Below are positions 17,097 to 25,359 of a stretch of DNA of 50,786 nucleotides, piece after piece. A program made the position numbers and the translations under genes. The notes beneath the pieces were generated by a model that ran no database searches, was not told the origin of the DNA, and was given only the letters and a program-made list of their open reading frames with translations. Source of the stretch: Mesorhizobium sp. ES1-1 (GTDB lineage Bacteria > Pseudomonadota > Alphaproteobacteria > Rhizobiales > Rhizobiaceae); NCBI RefSeq assembly GCF_020164785.1, contig NZ_JAIUGX010000020.1, positions 1 to 50,786 of the forward strand. The letters run 5' to 3'. Every line of letters begins with the position of its first letter. Position 1 is the first letter of the stretch.

Positions 17097-17174
17097 GAGC
17101 TTTGTCCAATCCGGTGAACCTTGAGTACCCGCTCCTTGTAGCAGAGCCGGGGTTTCAACGGGAAAATAAGTTGA

Positions 17175-17696
17175 TCAGGCGGCCGTACTTTCGCCAGGCG
17201 CCCTGCGTTTCACGACGGCCTCGTAAGCTGCCTGCAAGGTCGCGCGCACGGTGGCGTCCGCCGGCGTGTCGAGCGGCATGCCGAGATGTTCGTGGCGAAG
17301 CTCATCCATGAACTTGTCCCACAATGGCGGGCCGCCTTTTTCCAGCAGTTCGGCGCGGATCGAGAGTTCTTCGCTGACCGGCAGCCAGACGCGCCCCCAC
17401 GCACCCAGATGAGCCAGGATCGGCACCAGCGTGATGGCCATCTCAGTCAGGCTGTAGATCGCCTTCTGTTTGTGGCTGGGATCGTCCGCCTTTGTCAGCA
17501 TCCCCAGTTCCAAAAGCCGCTTCAGCCTGTCGGCCAGGATGTTGGAGGCGATGCCCTCCATCGAGCCGTTGAGCAATTCGCGAAAGTGGCGCCTGCCGCC
17601 GAAAATCATGTCGCGCAGAATGATCAGGCTCCAGCGGTCGCCGAACACCTCCAATGACAGGTTGATGGGGCACCCGGATCGGCGATCGAGACTCAT
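17175..17696 (-). CDS. HxlR-family transcriptional regulator
   Basis: 173 residues. Winged-helix HxlR domain: CPINLSLEVFGDRWSLIILRDMIFGGRRHFRELLNGSMEGIASNILADRLKRLLELGML (9-67), with the conserved Cys9 that in HxlR/QorR/HypR relatives can sense electrophiles or oxidants. The C-terminal 70 residues form an extra helical extension. It is divergent from a glutathione S-transferase gene with a 127-base gap, suggesting it controls that detoxification gene. Confidence 0.92.
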   Translation of the reverse strand: MSLDRRSGCPINLSLEVFGDRWSLIILRDMIFGGRRHFRELLNGSMEGIASNILADRLKRLLELGMLTKADDPSHKQKAIYSLTEMAITLVPILAHLGAWGRVWLPVSEELSIRAELLEKGGPPLWDKFMDELRHEHLGMPLDTPADATVRATLQAAYEAVVKRRAPGESTAA

Positions 17697-17715
17697 TCGC
17701 TTTTTCTCTGAAAAC

Positions 17716-17754
17716 CGGTTGCCTTATCGTATCAGTCTTATTATCCTGCAACCG
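17716..17754. promoter_or_regulatory. Candidate HxlR operator/promoter region
   Basis: CGGTTGC (17716-17722) and its exact inverse GCAACCG (17748-17754) flank an AT-rich stretch, in a 127-base gap between divergent HxlR and GST genes. The 25-base separation would put the two arms on similar faces of the helix. Evidence is positional only. Confidence 0.35.
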
Positions 17755-17823
17755 CTTGCGAAATGCAATCGGTATGACGGCGGGGATACACTCCCGGCGA
17801 ACTGCCGAATAGATGAGTCAGAA

Positions 17824-18480
17824 ATGTCCCTCACCCTTCATTTCCATCCACTGGCTTCCTTCTGCTGGAAACCATTGATCGCACTCTATGAGAACGAGAC
17901 AGCGTTCGCTTCCGTGATCGTCGATCTCGGCGACGAACAGTCGCGCACAGCATTCCGGAAAATGTCGCCGTCGGGAAAAATGCCGGTCCTGCGCGATGAC
18001 GCGCGCGACCGCACTGTGCCGGAATCGAGCATTATCGTGGAATATCTGGCCACGCATTATCCGGGACCTGTCGAATTGCTGCCCACCGACATCGATCTTG
18101 CCAGCGAGGTTCGCGTAGCCGACCGATTCTATGATTTCTACGTCCAAGAGCCGATGCAGAAGATCGTCGGCGACCGCTTGCGTCCTGCAGGCAAAACCGA
18201 TCCGTTCGGCGTCGAGCAGGCGCGCGACCAGCTGCGCAATGCCTATGCCGCGATCGAGCAGGATATGCGCACGAAGACCTGGGCGGTGTCTGAACGCTTC
18301 ACGATGGCCGATTGCGCGGCGGCTCCGGCGCTTTTCTACGCCAACAAGGTCGAACCGTTCGGCGACACGTTCCCCGCCGTGAAAACCTATCACGACCGGT
18401 TGATGGAGCGGCCCTCTTTCGCGCGAGTGATCGAGGAGGCGCGGCCTTACTTCAAGCTCTTTCCTTACAATGACGGCTGA
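17824..18480 (+). CDS. Glutathione S-transferase family protein
   Basis: 218 residues. Thioredoxin-fold GST N-domain: LHFHPLASFCWKPLIALYENETAF, MSPSGKMPVLRDD (the cis-proline) and ESSIIVEYLATHYPG (the glutathione-binding ES pair). The helical C-domain includes FTMADCAAAPALFYANKV. It conjugates or reduces electrophiles with glutathione. The start at 17824 gives the standard length; in-frame upstream sequence overlaps the HxlR gene. It is divergent from that regulator. Confidence 0.92.
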   Translation: MSLTLHFHPLASFCWKPLIALYENETAFASVIVDLGDEQSRTAFRKMSPSGKMPVLRDDARDRTVPESSIIVEYLATHYPGPVELLPTDIDLASEVRVADRFYDFYVQEPMQKIVGDRLRPAGKTDPFGVEQARDQLRNAYAAIEQDMRTKTWAVSERFTMADCAAAPALFYANKVEPFGDTFPAVKTYHDRLMERPSFARVIEEARPYFKLFPYNDG

Positions 18481-18552
18481 TCGCGATGCCGCCGGCCGGG
18501 CGCTTGATGCCGAAGACATGCGCCGTACCGTTCCACAGTCAGGCCCGATGCA

Positions 18553-18816
18553 TCAGTCGTCCCAGAACTGGTCAAGCCAGATGTTGAGTCTGAGGAAGCC
18601 GGCGCTACTCACCGTATAGACCCGTCTCGTGCCTTGTGCCCTGGCGTTCACCAGGCCGGCATCGAGCAGCACTTTCAAATGTTGTGAAACCGCCGGGCGA
18701 GATACTGGCAGCCCTGCGGCCAGTTCATTGACAGTCTTCGGGCCGCGCCGGAGCTCTTCCAGAAGATGGCGCCGGTTGGGATCGGCAATCGCCAGGAAGG
18801 CGTCGGAAATCATCAT
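18553..18816 (-). CDS. ArsR-family winged-helix regulator
   Basis: 87 residues, a bare ArsR/SmtB-type domain: AIADPNRRHLLEELRRGPKTVNELAAGLPVSRPAVSQHLKVLLDAGLVNARAQGTRRVYTV. No metal-binding cysteine motif, so metal sensing is unlikely. It resembles SdpR-like regulators. It ends facing the GST gene and starts 30 bases after the MFS gene on the same strand, so it may be co-transcribed with that carrier. Confidence 0.9.
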   Translation of the reverse strand: MMISDAFLAIADPNRRHLLEELRRGPKTVNELAAGLPVSRPAVSQHLKVLLDAGLVNARAQGTRRVYTVSSAGFLRLNIWLDQFWDD

Positions 18817-18846
18817 ACCTGTTTGTGGGGCAAAGCTCCTTGAACC

Positions 18847-20094
18847 TCAACCTTCATGGTCATCTTTTCTGCGCGGATCGAGCCGCAATGCTTCAGGCGT
18901 CACCGAACGATCGGCCGGTTGCGTCGTGAAGGCGTCGCGGTCGCCGATCGGCACAGGCGCACGGCGGCTGATGCGAAGCAGCGTGTAGCCCGCGAGGCAC
19001 AGATGCGCCAACGCGGTCGCGAGGAAGAGGCCTTCCGGGCGCATCCAGCCCATCAGGGCCGCGGCCAGCAAGGGCCCGATCATCGTTCCAAAGCCGTAGA
19101 GAAGGAGCAGGCCGCCCGAGACCTTGACGAAATCCTCCGACCGGGCGTGATCGTTGGCATGCGCCACGGCGATCGAATAAAGCGTGTAGGCGAAGGCGCC
19201 ATAGGCGGCGGTGGAGACGATCACGAAGACGCCGGAGCGGGGCTCGGACAGGAAGATGGCGAGCGCGAACAAGGCTGCGCCGAAAGCGGCGCCAGACAGC
19301 ACGAAGCGCCGGTCGGTCTTGTCGGAGAGACGCCCCGCCGGAAGCTGCATGGCGGCGCCGGCGACCACCACCAGGCTCATCATCAAGGCGATCTCGGCGG
19401 TGGAGATGCCGATGCGGGCGCCGTAGACCGCGCCCAGCGTGCCCCAGGCGCCGTTGGCGATGCCGATCAGCACGCAGGCAACGGCGGACACGGGCGAGTT
19501 TGCATAGAGGCCTTTGACGTCGAGCGAGACGTCCTGCAGCGGCTTGGGATGTGAGGCGCTCGAGACCGCGGTCGGAATGAGCGACAGGCAAAACAGGATG
19601 CCGGTGATCATGAACAGCGAAGCCGATTTCACGTCGCCGCCGGCAACGATCATCTGTCCACCCATGATCGAGGCGTAGGTGACCATCATGTAGAGACCGA
19701 AGACGGTGCCGCGGTTTTCGTTGCTGGCTTTCTCGTTGAGCCAGCTTTCGATGACCATGAAAGCGCCGGCCATGGTGAATCCGGTGAAGGCGCGCAGCAG
19801 GATCCAGACATAGTCATCGATGATCAGCCCGGTGAGCAGCGCAACGATGGCGCCGGACGCGGCAAAGGCGCCGAAGGCCCGCACATGCCCGGCGCGGCGC
19901 ACGATGCGCGGTGCGAAAAAGCAGCCGGTGACGAAGCCGCCGGCCCAGGCCGTGCCCATCATGCCGAGGGATGCGGTCGAGAAACCTTCCAGTTGGCCCC
20001 GCAGCGGCAAGAGCAGCCCATGCAATCCGGACGCCGCGAGCAGGAAGGCGGTGCCGCGCAGCAATGAGAGGATCGGTCGATAGGTTGCGAACAT
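18847..20094 (-). CDS. MFS transporter (YcaD-like)
   Basis: 415 residues with about 12 membrane helices. The N-half has GCFFAPRIVRRAGHVRAFG (the loop 2-3 region) and GFTMAGAFMVIESWLNEKASNENRGTVFGLYMM, a pattern I associate with the YcaD-like branch of the major facilitator superfamily. The C-half includes GRLSDKTDRRFVL. The substrate is unknown. It lies directly upstream of an ArsR-type regulator gene on the same strand. Confidence 0.88.
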   Translation of the reverse strand: MFATYRPILSLLRGTAFLLAASGLHGLLLPLRGQLEGFSTASLGMMGTAWAGGFVTGCFFAPRIVRRAGHVRAFGAFAASGAIVALLTGLIIDDYVWILLRAFTGFTMAGAFMVIESWLNEKASNENRGTVFGLYMMVTYASIMGGQMIVAGGDVKSASLFMITGILFCLSLIPTAVSSASHPKPLQDVSLDVKGLYANSPVSAVACVLIGIANGAWGTLGAVYGARIGISTAEIALMMSLVVVAGAAMQLPAGRLSDKTDRRFVLSGAAFGAALFALAIFLSEPRSGVFVIVSTAAYGAFAYTLYSIAVAHANDHARSEDFVKVSGGLLLLYGFGTMIGPLLAAALMGWMRPEGLFLATALAHLCLAGYTLLRISRRAPVPIGDRDAFTTQPADRSVTPEALRLDPRRKDDHEG

Positions 20095-20182
20095 ATTTTG
20101 ATCCGGCTCGGGTCTGACGGGCGTTCGGTCCTAGGACAGTCGCATTCGGGCTTTTCGGCGGCGAGCCCTACGGCCCCTACGT

Positions 20183-20377
20183 CTATCCGCGGCGGAAGAG
20201 CGCCTCGGCAGCCGATTTGGTGTTGTCCTTGGCCTTGAGTTCGTTTTCAAGCCGGGCGATTTCGTCGCGAAGAATGTCTATCCGCTCGGTTAATTCACCG
20301 ACCGAGAGCAGTGACAAATCCTGCCCGATCTCGTGTGGGCGCGCCTTCTTCTTCGGTTCGTCGTCGAAGATCGCCAT
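20183..20377 (-). CDS. DUF1192 small protein
   Basis: 64 residues: MAIFDDEPKKKARPHEIGQ, then DLSLLSVGELTERIDILRDEIARLENELKAKD, a short coiled coil with the DUF1192 consensus. Function unknown in the literature I can recall. Start at 20377, preceded by GGAGG. It is divergent from the quinone oxidoreductase gene, a pairing seen in many Hyphomicrobiales. Confidence 0.9.
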   Translation of the reverse strand: MAIFDDEPKKKARPHEIGQDLSLLSVGELTERIDILRDEIARLENELKAKDNTKSAAEALFRRG

Positions 20378-20496
20378 CGTCGGTTCTCCTCCGCCACACC
20401 TGATTGGCCATTTGCCTGATCCGGCAATCAGCATACATAGTGCAAGGGCGCCGATGCAAATAGCCGGACGGAAATGGCGAGGAAAGACTGAAGTTC

Positions 20497-21507
20497 ATGG
20501 CAAGCGAACAGAAAATTCCGGCAAGGATGACAGCCATCGCGATCTCCGAGCCTGGTGGCCCGCGGGTGCTGAAACCGGAAATGCGCGACGTGCCTGAACC
20601 CGGCCCGGGCGAGATCCTGATCAAAGTGCATGCGGCGGGTGTCAACCGGCCGGACGTGCAGCAGCGAAAGGGCGCTTATCCGGCACCGCCCGGCGCGTCG
20701 GACTTGCCTGGCCTCGAGGCCTCCGGCGAGGTGGCCGCGCTTGGCGAGGGCGTATCGCGCTGGCGCATCGGCGACCGCGTCTGCGCGCTGACGCCCGGCG
20801 GCGGCTATGCCGAATATGTCAAGGTTCATGCCGGCAGCGTGCTGCCCTTGCCGGCCGGCTTCACCCATACGGAAGCGGCGGCGGTACCAGAAAACTACTT
20901 CACCGTCTGGCACAATGTGTTCGAGCGCGGGGCACTCAAAAGCGGCGAAACACTTCTGGTCCATGGCGGCTCTTCCGGCATCGGCACCACCGCTATCCAG
21001 CTTGCCTCGGCGTTTGGCGCCCATGTCATCACCACAGCCGGCAGCAAGGAGAAATGCGACGCCTGCCTGAAGATCGGCGCCGGCCGCGCGATCAATTACC
21101 GCGAGGAGGATTTCGTCGCCGCGGTCAAGGAGGCCACCGGCGGGAAGGGCGCCAATGTCATCCTCGACATGGTCGGCGGCGACTATGTGGCGCGCAACCA
21201 TGAAGCGGCGGCCGTGGAGGGTCGCATCGTGCAGATCGCCACACAGGGCGGCGCCGTGGCGAGCGCCGACTTCTCAAAGATCATGGTCAAGCGGCTGATC
21301 CACACGGGGTCGACGCTGAGGCCGCGCACCGTCGAGTTCAAGGCGGCGGTAGCCGCCGCGCTGGAAGCGCAGGTGTGGCCGCTGCTCGGCACGCGCAGGG
21401 TCGCGCCCGTCATGGACATGATCTTCCCGCTCAACGAAGCTTGGCGGGCGCATGAGCGGATGGAAGAGGGGGATCATATCGGCAAGATCGTGCTCGACGT
21501 GGGCTAA
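20497..21507 (+). CDS. NAD(P)H quinone oxidoreductase (zinc-free MDR family)
   Basis: 336 residues of the medium-chain dehydrogenase superfamily, PIG3/QOR branch. GroES-like domain (VNRPDVQQRKGAYPAPPGASDLPGLEASGEVAALGEGV), then a Rossmann domain with LLVHGGSSGIGTTAIQLASAFGAHVITTAGS. The zinc-binding Cys/His set of alcohol dehydrogenases is absent, as expected for quinone reductases. It would reduce quinones using NADPH. Confidence 0.93.
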   Translation: MASEQKIPARMTAIAISEPGGPRVLKPEMRDVPEPGPGEILIKVHAAGVNRPDVQQRKGAYPAPPGASDLPGLEASGEVAALGEGVSRWRIGDRVCALTPGGGYAEYVKVHAGSVLPLPAGFTHTEAAAVPENYFTVWHNVFERGALKSGETLLVHGGSSGIGTTAIQLASAFGAHVITTAGSKEKCDACLKIGAGRAINYREEDFVAAVKEATGGKGANVILDMVGGDYVARNHEAAAVEGRIVQIATQGGAVASADFSKIMVKRLIHTGSTLRPRTVEFKAAVAAALEAQVWPLLGTRRVAPVMDMIFPLNEAWRAHERMEEGDHIGKIVLDVG

Positions 21508-21600
21508 GAGAGGCCGACTTGCGCCGATGCGGGCCTAGCTGCCGGCATATTGCGAGCGCTGCCTAGAAGTTGAACAAAGCCTTAATGGTGCAATGCAGCA

Positions 21601-21621
21601 TTTGCATCATTGCTATGCAAA
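21601..21621. promoter_or_regulatory. Palindrome upstream of the DUF1127 gene
   Basis: A perfect inverted repeat with arms TTTGCAT and ATGCAAA and a 7-base spacer, about 75 bases before the DUF1127 start. A second small dyad, GATGACT (21647-21653) and AGTCATC (21662-21668), brackets an AT-rich TATTTAAG segment that could include the -10 region. Operator function is inferred. Confidence 0.5.
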
Positions 21622-21695
21622 ATCGGCCGTTCACCTCCCGATCGATGATGACTATTTAAGCAGTCATCGAATCAAACATTGTCTGGAGGACCACC

Positions 21696-21836
21696 ATGAA
21701 CCCGATCCGCGCATTCCGTAATTGGCGCACCTACACCCATACCGTGCGTGAACTGAACCGGCTCAACGCGCGCCAACTCAACGATCTCGGCATCAGCCGC
21801 GCGGACATCGAGACAATCGCCCGTAAGGCCATCTGA
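21696..21836 (+). CDS. DUF1127 small arginine-rich protein
   Basis: 46 residues: MNPIRAFRNWRTYTHTVRELN, then RLNARQLNDLGISRADIETIARKAI, the DUF1127/YjiS consensus. GGAGG (21684-21688) lies seven bases before the ATG. Members in related Agrobacterium have been linked to RNA binding and small-RNA turnover, but I cannot say that for this copy. A second DUF1127 gene is at 33067-33237. Confidence 0.9.
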   Translation: MNPIRAFRNWRTYTHTVRELNRLNARQLNDLGISRADIETIARKAI

Positions 21837-21918
21837 CATCAGGCCGGGTCTGCTCTTGCAAGCGGACCCGGGCATAGAAGCCAGAGCCGCATAGACGGAT
21901 TGCCGTCGCGGTTCCAAG

Positions 21919-21945
21919 CCCGCTGGACCTTGTCCGGCGGGTTTT
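21919..21945 (+). terminator. Rho-independent terminator after DUF1127
   Basis: A 10-bp stem (CCCGCTGGAC and GTCCGGCGGG, one T-G pair) with a CTT loop and TTTT directly after it, 83 bases past the DUF1127 stop. A second hairpin-like segment, GGGTCTGC and GCGGACCC, lies between them at about 21845-21868. Confidence 0.85.
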
Positions 21946-21981
21946 GTCATTCTGGGACGAGCGGCAAGGCTTATTGGCCGA

Positions 21982-22017
21982 AGGGTTGACCTCAGTTCCC
22001 AGCATGGCATGTTGCCG
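21982..22017 (+). promoter_or_regulatory. Leader/promoter shared by two luxR paralogues (copy 1)
   Basis: AGGGTTGACCTCAG followed by TTCCCAGCATGGCATGTTGCC. The same segment, with few changes, stands before the third luxR paralogue at 25243-25278. TTGACC followed after 17 bases by ATGTTG here (ATTTTA in copy 2) could be the -35 and -10 elements. It lies about 75-110 bases before the luxR start. Confidence 0.55.
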
Positions 22018-22091
22018 GGCTGAAACCGGTTACCGCGTGAGGGCGTTGGGAGCCGCCAGGAGCGAAATGCCGAAGAAGCTGCCGACGCCCC

Positions 22092-23198
22092 ATGTCTGAT
22101 GATCTTATCGACAAGATCTACGAGGCCGCGTTTGTGCCGGACCTATGGCCGGACGTGTTGGAAAGCATAGATGCGGTCTCCGACTCTGTGGCGGGTTCGG
22201 TATTCCTGTTCGCTGACGACCAGCCGGTTCGAGGCCGAACCGTCGGGCCGCTGCAAGACCTGCTCGGCGAGTTCCTGGTCGGCGATACGTTGCAATTCTC
22301 GACGGCCGTATCACGCATGTGCGCCGTCCAGCCGGCGAGCTTCGTCGATGTCGACAGTTTTCTGACGGCCGAGGAAATCGCGAGCGATCCGGTCCGTATA
22401 CGGCTGCGCGAGCTTGGCATCGGCGCACACACCTGCACGGCCATCCCGATGCCGAGCGGCGAACTGGCGATTTTCGTCTTTCAGCGACAGCTCGGCGACG
22501 GCAATTACGGCCGCGTCCATTTCGACGTGCTTGACGGTCTGCGGCCCACCATGGCCCGCGCAAGCCTGATCGCCGCTCGGCTCGGCCTCGAACGAGCGCA
22601 AGGCACCGTTGCCGCCATGACGGCGATGGGCCTGCCCGCGGCAATCCTGTCGTCGAGCGGGCGTGTGCTCGCCGCCAACGCGCTGTTCGAAGCCATGGAA
22701 TCCATTTTCCTGCCTGTTGCGATGGGTGGGCTGGCAATCGGCGATGCGGAGGCCAACCGGCTGTTCCAGCAGGCCATCCTCGCCGAGCGCCGCGAGGTCG
22801 AGCCGTCGGTCCGCTCAATCCCGGTGGCCGCGGGCACGGACACGCCGCCGCTTATTCTCCACTTTCTGCCGTTGCGCCGCGCGGCTCACGAAATCTTTTC
22901 CGGCGCGGATATCCTTGTCGCGGCAACGGCCGTGAGCGCCAGTTCGGTCGTGCCGTCGCCGTCGCTTCTGATGGGGCTGTTCGACCTGACGCCGGCCGAG
23001 GCCCGCCTCGCTTCGGCCCTGTCGCAAGGCCGTCCGCTAAAGGACGCTGCGGCAAGCTCCAACATCACCGTCAAGACCGGGCGGAGCTATCTCGAACGGA
23101 TTTTCGCCAAGACCGGGACCCGACAGCAAAGCCAGCTTGTGGCATTGCTTAAAAGCACCGAACTGCCTCAATTGAACAGGGGCGATGACGGTCCATGA
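22092..23198 (+). CDS. Large LuxR-type regulator, paralogue 1
   Basis: 368 residues. The C-terminus (about 296-355) is a LuxR/GerE helix-turn-helix: LFDLTPAEARLASALSQGRPLKDAA, then ITVKTGRSYLERIFAKTGTRQQSQLVALLK. The rest is not an acyl-homoserine lactone domain or a response-regulator receiver: it opens with LIDKIYEAAFVPDLWPDVLE and has a PAS-like segment (GLPAAILSSSGRVLAANALFEAM). It is the first of four paralogues within 5.6 kb, 38 bases before paralogue 2 and probably co-transcribed with it. The ligand is unknown. Confidence 0.88.
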   Translation: MSDDLIDKIYEAAFVPDLWPDVLESIDAVSDSVAGSVFLFADDQPVRGRTVGPLQDLLGEFLVGDTLQFSTAVSRMCAVQPASFVDVDSFLTAEEIASDPVRIRLRELGIGAHTCTAIPMPSGELAIFVFQRQLGDGNYGRVHFDVLDGLRPTMARASLIAARLGLERAQGTVAAMTAMGLPAAILSSSGRVLAANALFEAMESIFLPVAMGGLAIGDAEANRLFQQAILAERREVEPSVRSIPVAAGTDTPPLILHFLPLRRAAHEIFSGADILVAATAVSASSVVPSPSLLMGLFDLTPAEARLASALSQGRPLKDAAASSNITVKTGRSYLERIFAKTGTRQQSQLVALLKSTELPQLNRGDDGP

Positions 23199-23236
23199 TC
23201 GCCGATGAAACCGACCGCAGCCATGCGTGAGCACGA

Positions 23237-24331
23237 ATGATCGCTTCGCTACCCGATCGCATCTACGAGGCCGCGTTCGTGCCTGAACTGTGGCCGGGCG
23301 TGCTGGAGGGCCTGAGCACAGTCTCGAACTCCGCCGCAGCCTCGCTTGTCCTGTTCGAAGACCGCGCCTCTCCGAAATTCATCGCGACGGACTTGATCGC
23401 CCCGGTCCTGCAGGCCTTCGACTCCGCCAATGGATGGCAAAAGAGTGAGGAGGTCCAGCTTCTCTTCTCGATGACGCCCCCTTCCGCATTTGTCTTCGAC
23501 GCCGATTATTTCCCTGCCGAGGCGCTGGAAAGCAATCATCTGCGCCTCGATCGGACCCGGCCGCTGGGGATCGGCGGACAGGTTGGTTCGTTCGTCGTCA
23601 TGCCGACGGGCGAGATGGCATTGTTTTCAACCGAGCGTTGGCTGGAAAACAATCGCCCCACCACTGAAGACATGGATCGGTTGAACGCGTTGCGGCCGCA
23701 TCTCGCCCGCGCCGGCCTGATTGCGACAAGGCTCGGCCTGGAGCGGGCAAGAGACACTGTGTCGGCCATGGAGAGAATAGGATTGCCGGCCGCCGTCCTT
23801 TCGTCCGCAGGCCGGGTTCTTGCCGCCAACGCGCTGCTCGAAGACATGCCGTCTGTTTTCCGCACGATCGCCTTCGGCGGTCTGGCGGTCGGCGACGCTC
23901 AATCCGATCTGCTGTTCCAGCAGGCGGTCGATTCGGTGCGCGGCCGCAGCGCGGTTTCCGTTCGATCGATTCCTGTTGCCGCACAGGACGATCAACCCCC
24001 CATCATCGTTCACCTGGTGCCGCTGCACCGCTCCGCCCACGACATCTTTTCAGGCGGCGACATTCTGGTGGTTGCGACGGCGGTGAAAGCCAGTTCGATG
24101 GTTCCATCGCCTACCCTTCTTGCAGGTCTGTTCGACCTTACGCCCGCGGAAGCCCGTCTGGCCTCGGCCCTATCGCGTGGCCTTGCGCTGAAAGACGCAG
24201 CGGCCGAGTCCAAAGTCACCGTCAAGACAAGCCGGACCTATCTCGAACGGATTTTCGCCAAGACCGGGACGCGGCGGCAGAGCCAACTCCTCGCTCTGCT
24301 CAAGAGCACGGAACTGCTCAGCCGAAGATGA
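23237..24331 (+). CDS. Large LuxR-type regulator, paralogue 2
   Basis: 364 residues with the same layout as paralogue 1: LPDRIYEAAFVPELWPGVLEGLS at the start, GLPAAVLSSAGRVLAANALLEDM in the middle and LFDLTPAEARLASALSRGLALKDAA with TVKTSRTYLERIFAKTGTRRQSQLLALLK at 298-357. The second quarter differs strongly from paralogue 1 (shorter, no DxxLG-RF block), so sensing specificity has likely diverged while the DNA-reading helix is nearly unchanged. No separate promoter was evident in the short gap upstream. Confidence 0.88.
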   Translation: MIASLPDRIYEAAFVPELWPGVLEGLSTVSNSAAASLVLFEDRASPKFIATDLIAPVLQAFDSANGWQKSEEVQLLFSMTPPSAFVFDADYFPAEALESNHLRLDRTRPLGIGGQVGSFVVMPTGEMALFSTERWLENNRPTTEDMDRLNALRPHLARAGLIATRLGLERARDTVSAMERIGLPAAVLSSAGRVLAANALLEDMPSVFRTIAFGGLAVGDAQSDLLFQQAVDSVRGRSAVSVRSIPVAAQDDQPPIIVHLVPLHRSAHDIFSGGDILVVATAVKASSMVPSPTLLAGLFDLTPAEARLASALSRGLALKDAAAESKVTVKTSRTYLERIFAKTGTRRQSQLLALLKSTELLSRR

Positions 24332-24419
24332 GATAGGGTGCATAGACCGGGCGCTTAAGGCGCGTCCCCGCAGGAGATCCGGGCGGCGCACCTCACGTCT
24401 CCGTTCTTTGCATATCGCA

Positions 24420-25037
24420 TCAGTGCCCAAGGGCTGCGGCGCCCATCAGCACCAAGGCTGCGCCCAAGACGATGTCCGCATGCTTTCGGAAACGGCTATA
24501 TTGTCGCCGTACGGTCGGATGAGACATGCCCAGCACAAGCAAGCCGAACCATGCGATGGCAATCGAAAAGACCAGCAAGACCAGGGATATGTAGGTCTCT
24601 GCGCGGCTGCCCACATTCAGCGTGGAAGATGCGAAGAACAATGCCGTCGCCGGATTCGCCACCGCCGTAACAAACCCTACCCGGAAGTATCGAGTGACCG
24701 GAAAAGGCTTCGGCTCTTTGACGCCAACCCTGGTCGACAGCGCCCGCCTCATCGAATTCCAGCCGATGAAGACCAGCATGGCGCCATACAGGCTGGCAGC
24801 GACCTGATGTGCGGCGCCCGTGGCGGGCAAAGCGGCAGTTCCAGTCGCAACCATGGCCGCCAGCGAACTTGCGCCCAAGGCAATACCGGCGGCAGCGGAC
24901 AGGGCTGTGGCGCGCGAAGCGGTTAGCGCCGCCTGCGTGACGACGGCGAAGTTGGCGCCCGGCAACATGGCTACCATCGCGTAGGAGACGGCGAACGGAA
25001 GCAACCCCGCCACAATGGCATGTCCCGTCTCGAACAT
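24420..25037 (-). CDS. LysE/RhtB-family amino acid exporter
   Basis: 205 residues with about six membrane helices. The family marks are MLPGANFAVVTQAALTASRATALSAAAGIALG (N-terminal, normally PGP-FxxV) and FRVGFVTAVANPATALFFASS (the NPK-type region). It exports amino acids or homoserine-lactone-like molecules. Start at 25037 (MFETGHAIVAGLLPFA). It is embedded between luxR paralogues 2 and 3, on the opposite strand, and a 28-bp palindrome lies 81 bases before its start. Confidence 0.9.
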   Translation of the reverse strand: MFETGHAIVAGLLPFAVSYAMVAMLPGANFAVVTQAALTASRATALSAAAGIALGASSLAAMVATGTAALPATGAAHQVAASLYGAMLVFIGWNSMRRALSTRVGVKEPKPFPVTRYFRVGFVTAVANPATALFFASSTLNVGSRAETYISLVLLVFSIAIAWFGLLVLGMSHPTVRRQYSRFRKHADIVLGAALVLMGAAALGH

Positions 25038-25118
25038 CGATTGACCCCACCCGCAGCGCCGCTCCTGCACCGCAGGCAGCCGCATTCGACGGGGGAATCT
25101 GGACGAAATGTAAGTCTG

Positions 25119-25146
25119 CGAACAGTCGTCATATGCCGACTGCCCG
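25119..25146. promoter_or_regulatory. 28-bp palindrome upstream of the LysE-type exporter
   Basis: CGAACAGTCGTCA, a 2-base spacer, then TGCCGACTGCCCG, an imperfect inverse. The left arm is identical to that of a perfect palindrome at 27840-27867 upstream of the adhesin gene. It sits in the gap between the divergent lysE-like gene and luxR paralogue 3. It has no T-run and does not follow a gene end, so an operator is more likely than a terminator. Confidence 0.7.
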
Positions 25147-25242
25147 ATGTTTGAGGATCATCAGTGGGTGCGGGCGTCACGAACCTTCGGCAGCTTTGGA
25201 CTTGATGCTGTCCGCTTAAGCCGGAATCAGCTGCGGCAATCC

Positions 25243-25278
25243 AAGGTTGACCTCAGCTTCCAGCATGCCATTTTAGCC
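25243..25278 (+). promoter_or_regulatory. Leader/promoter shared by two luxR paralogues (copy 2)
   Basis: AAGGTTGACCTCAG followed by CTTCCAGCATGCCATTTTAGCC, matching copy 1 at 21982-22017. TTGACC, 17 bases, ATTTTA is a plausible sigma-70 promoter. It shows that the duplication which produced paralogues 1 and 3 included upstream DNA. Confidence 0.55.
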
Positions 25279-25359
25279 ACGCAGGAATGGATGGCGTGTG
25301 GGAGCGCTTGGCGATCCGGGTCCACCAGACGCTGACTCTGAACGAGGCTGTGCGCTCTC

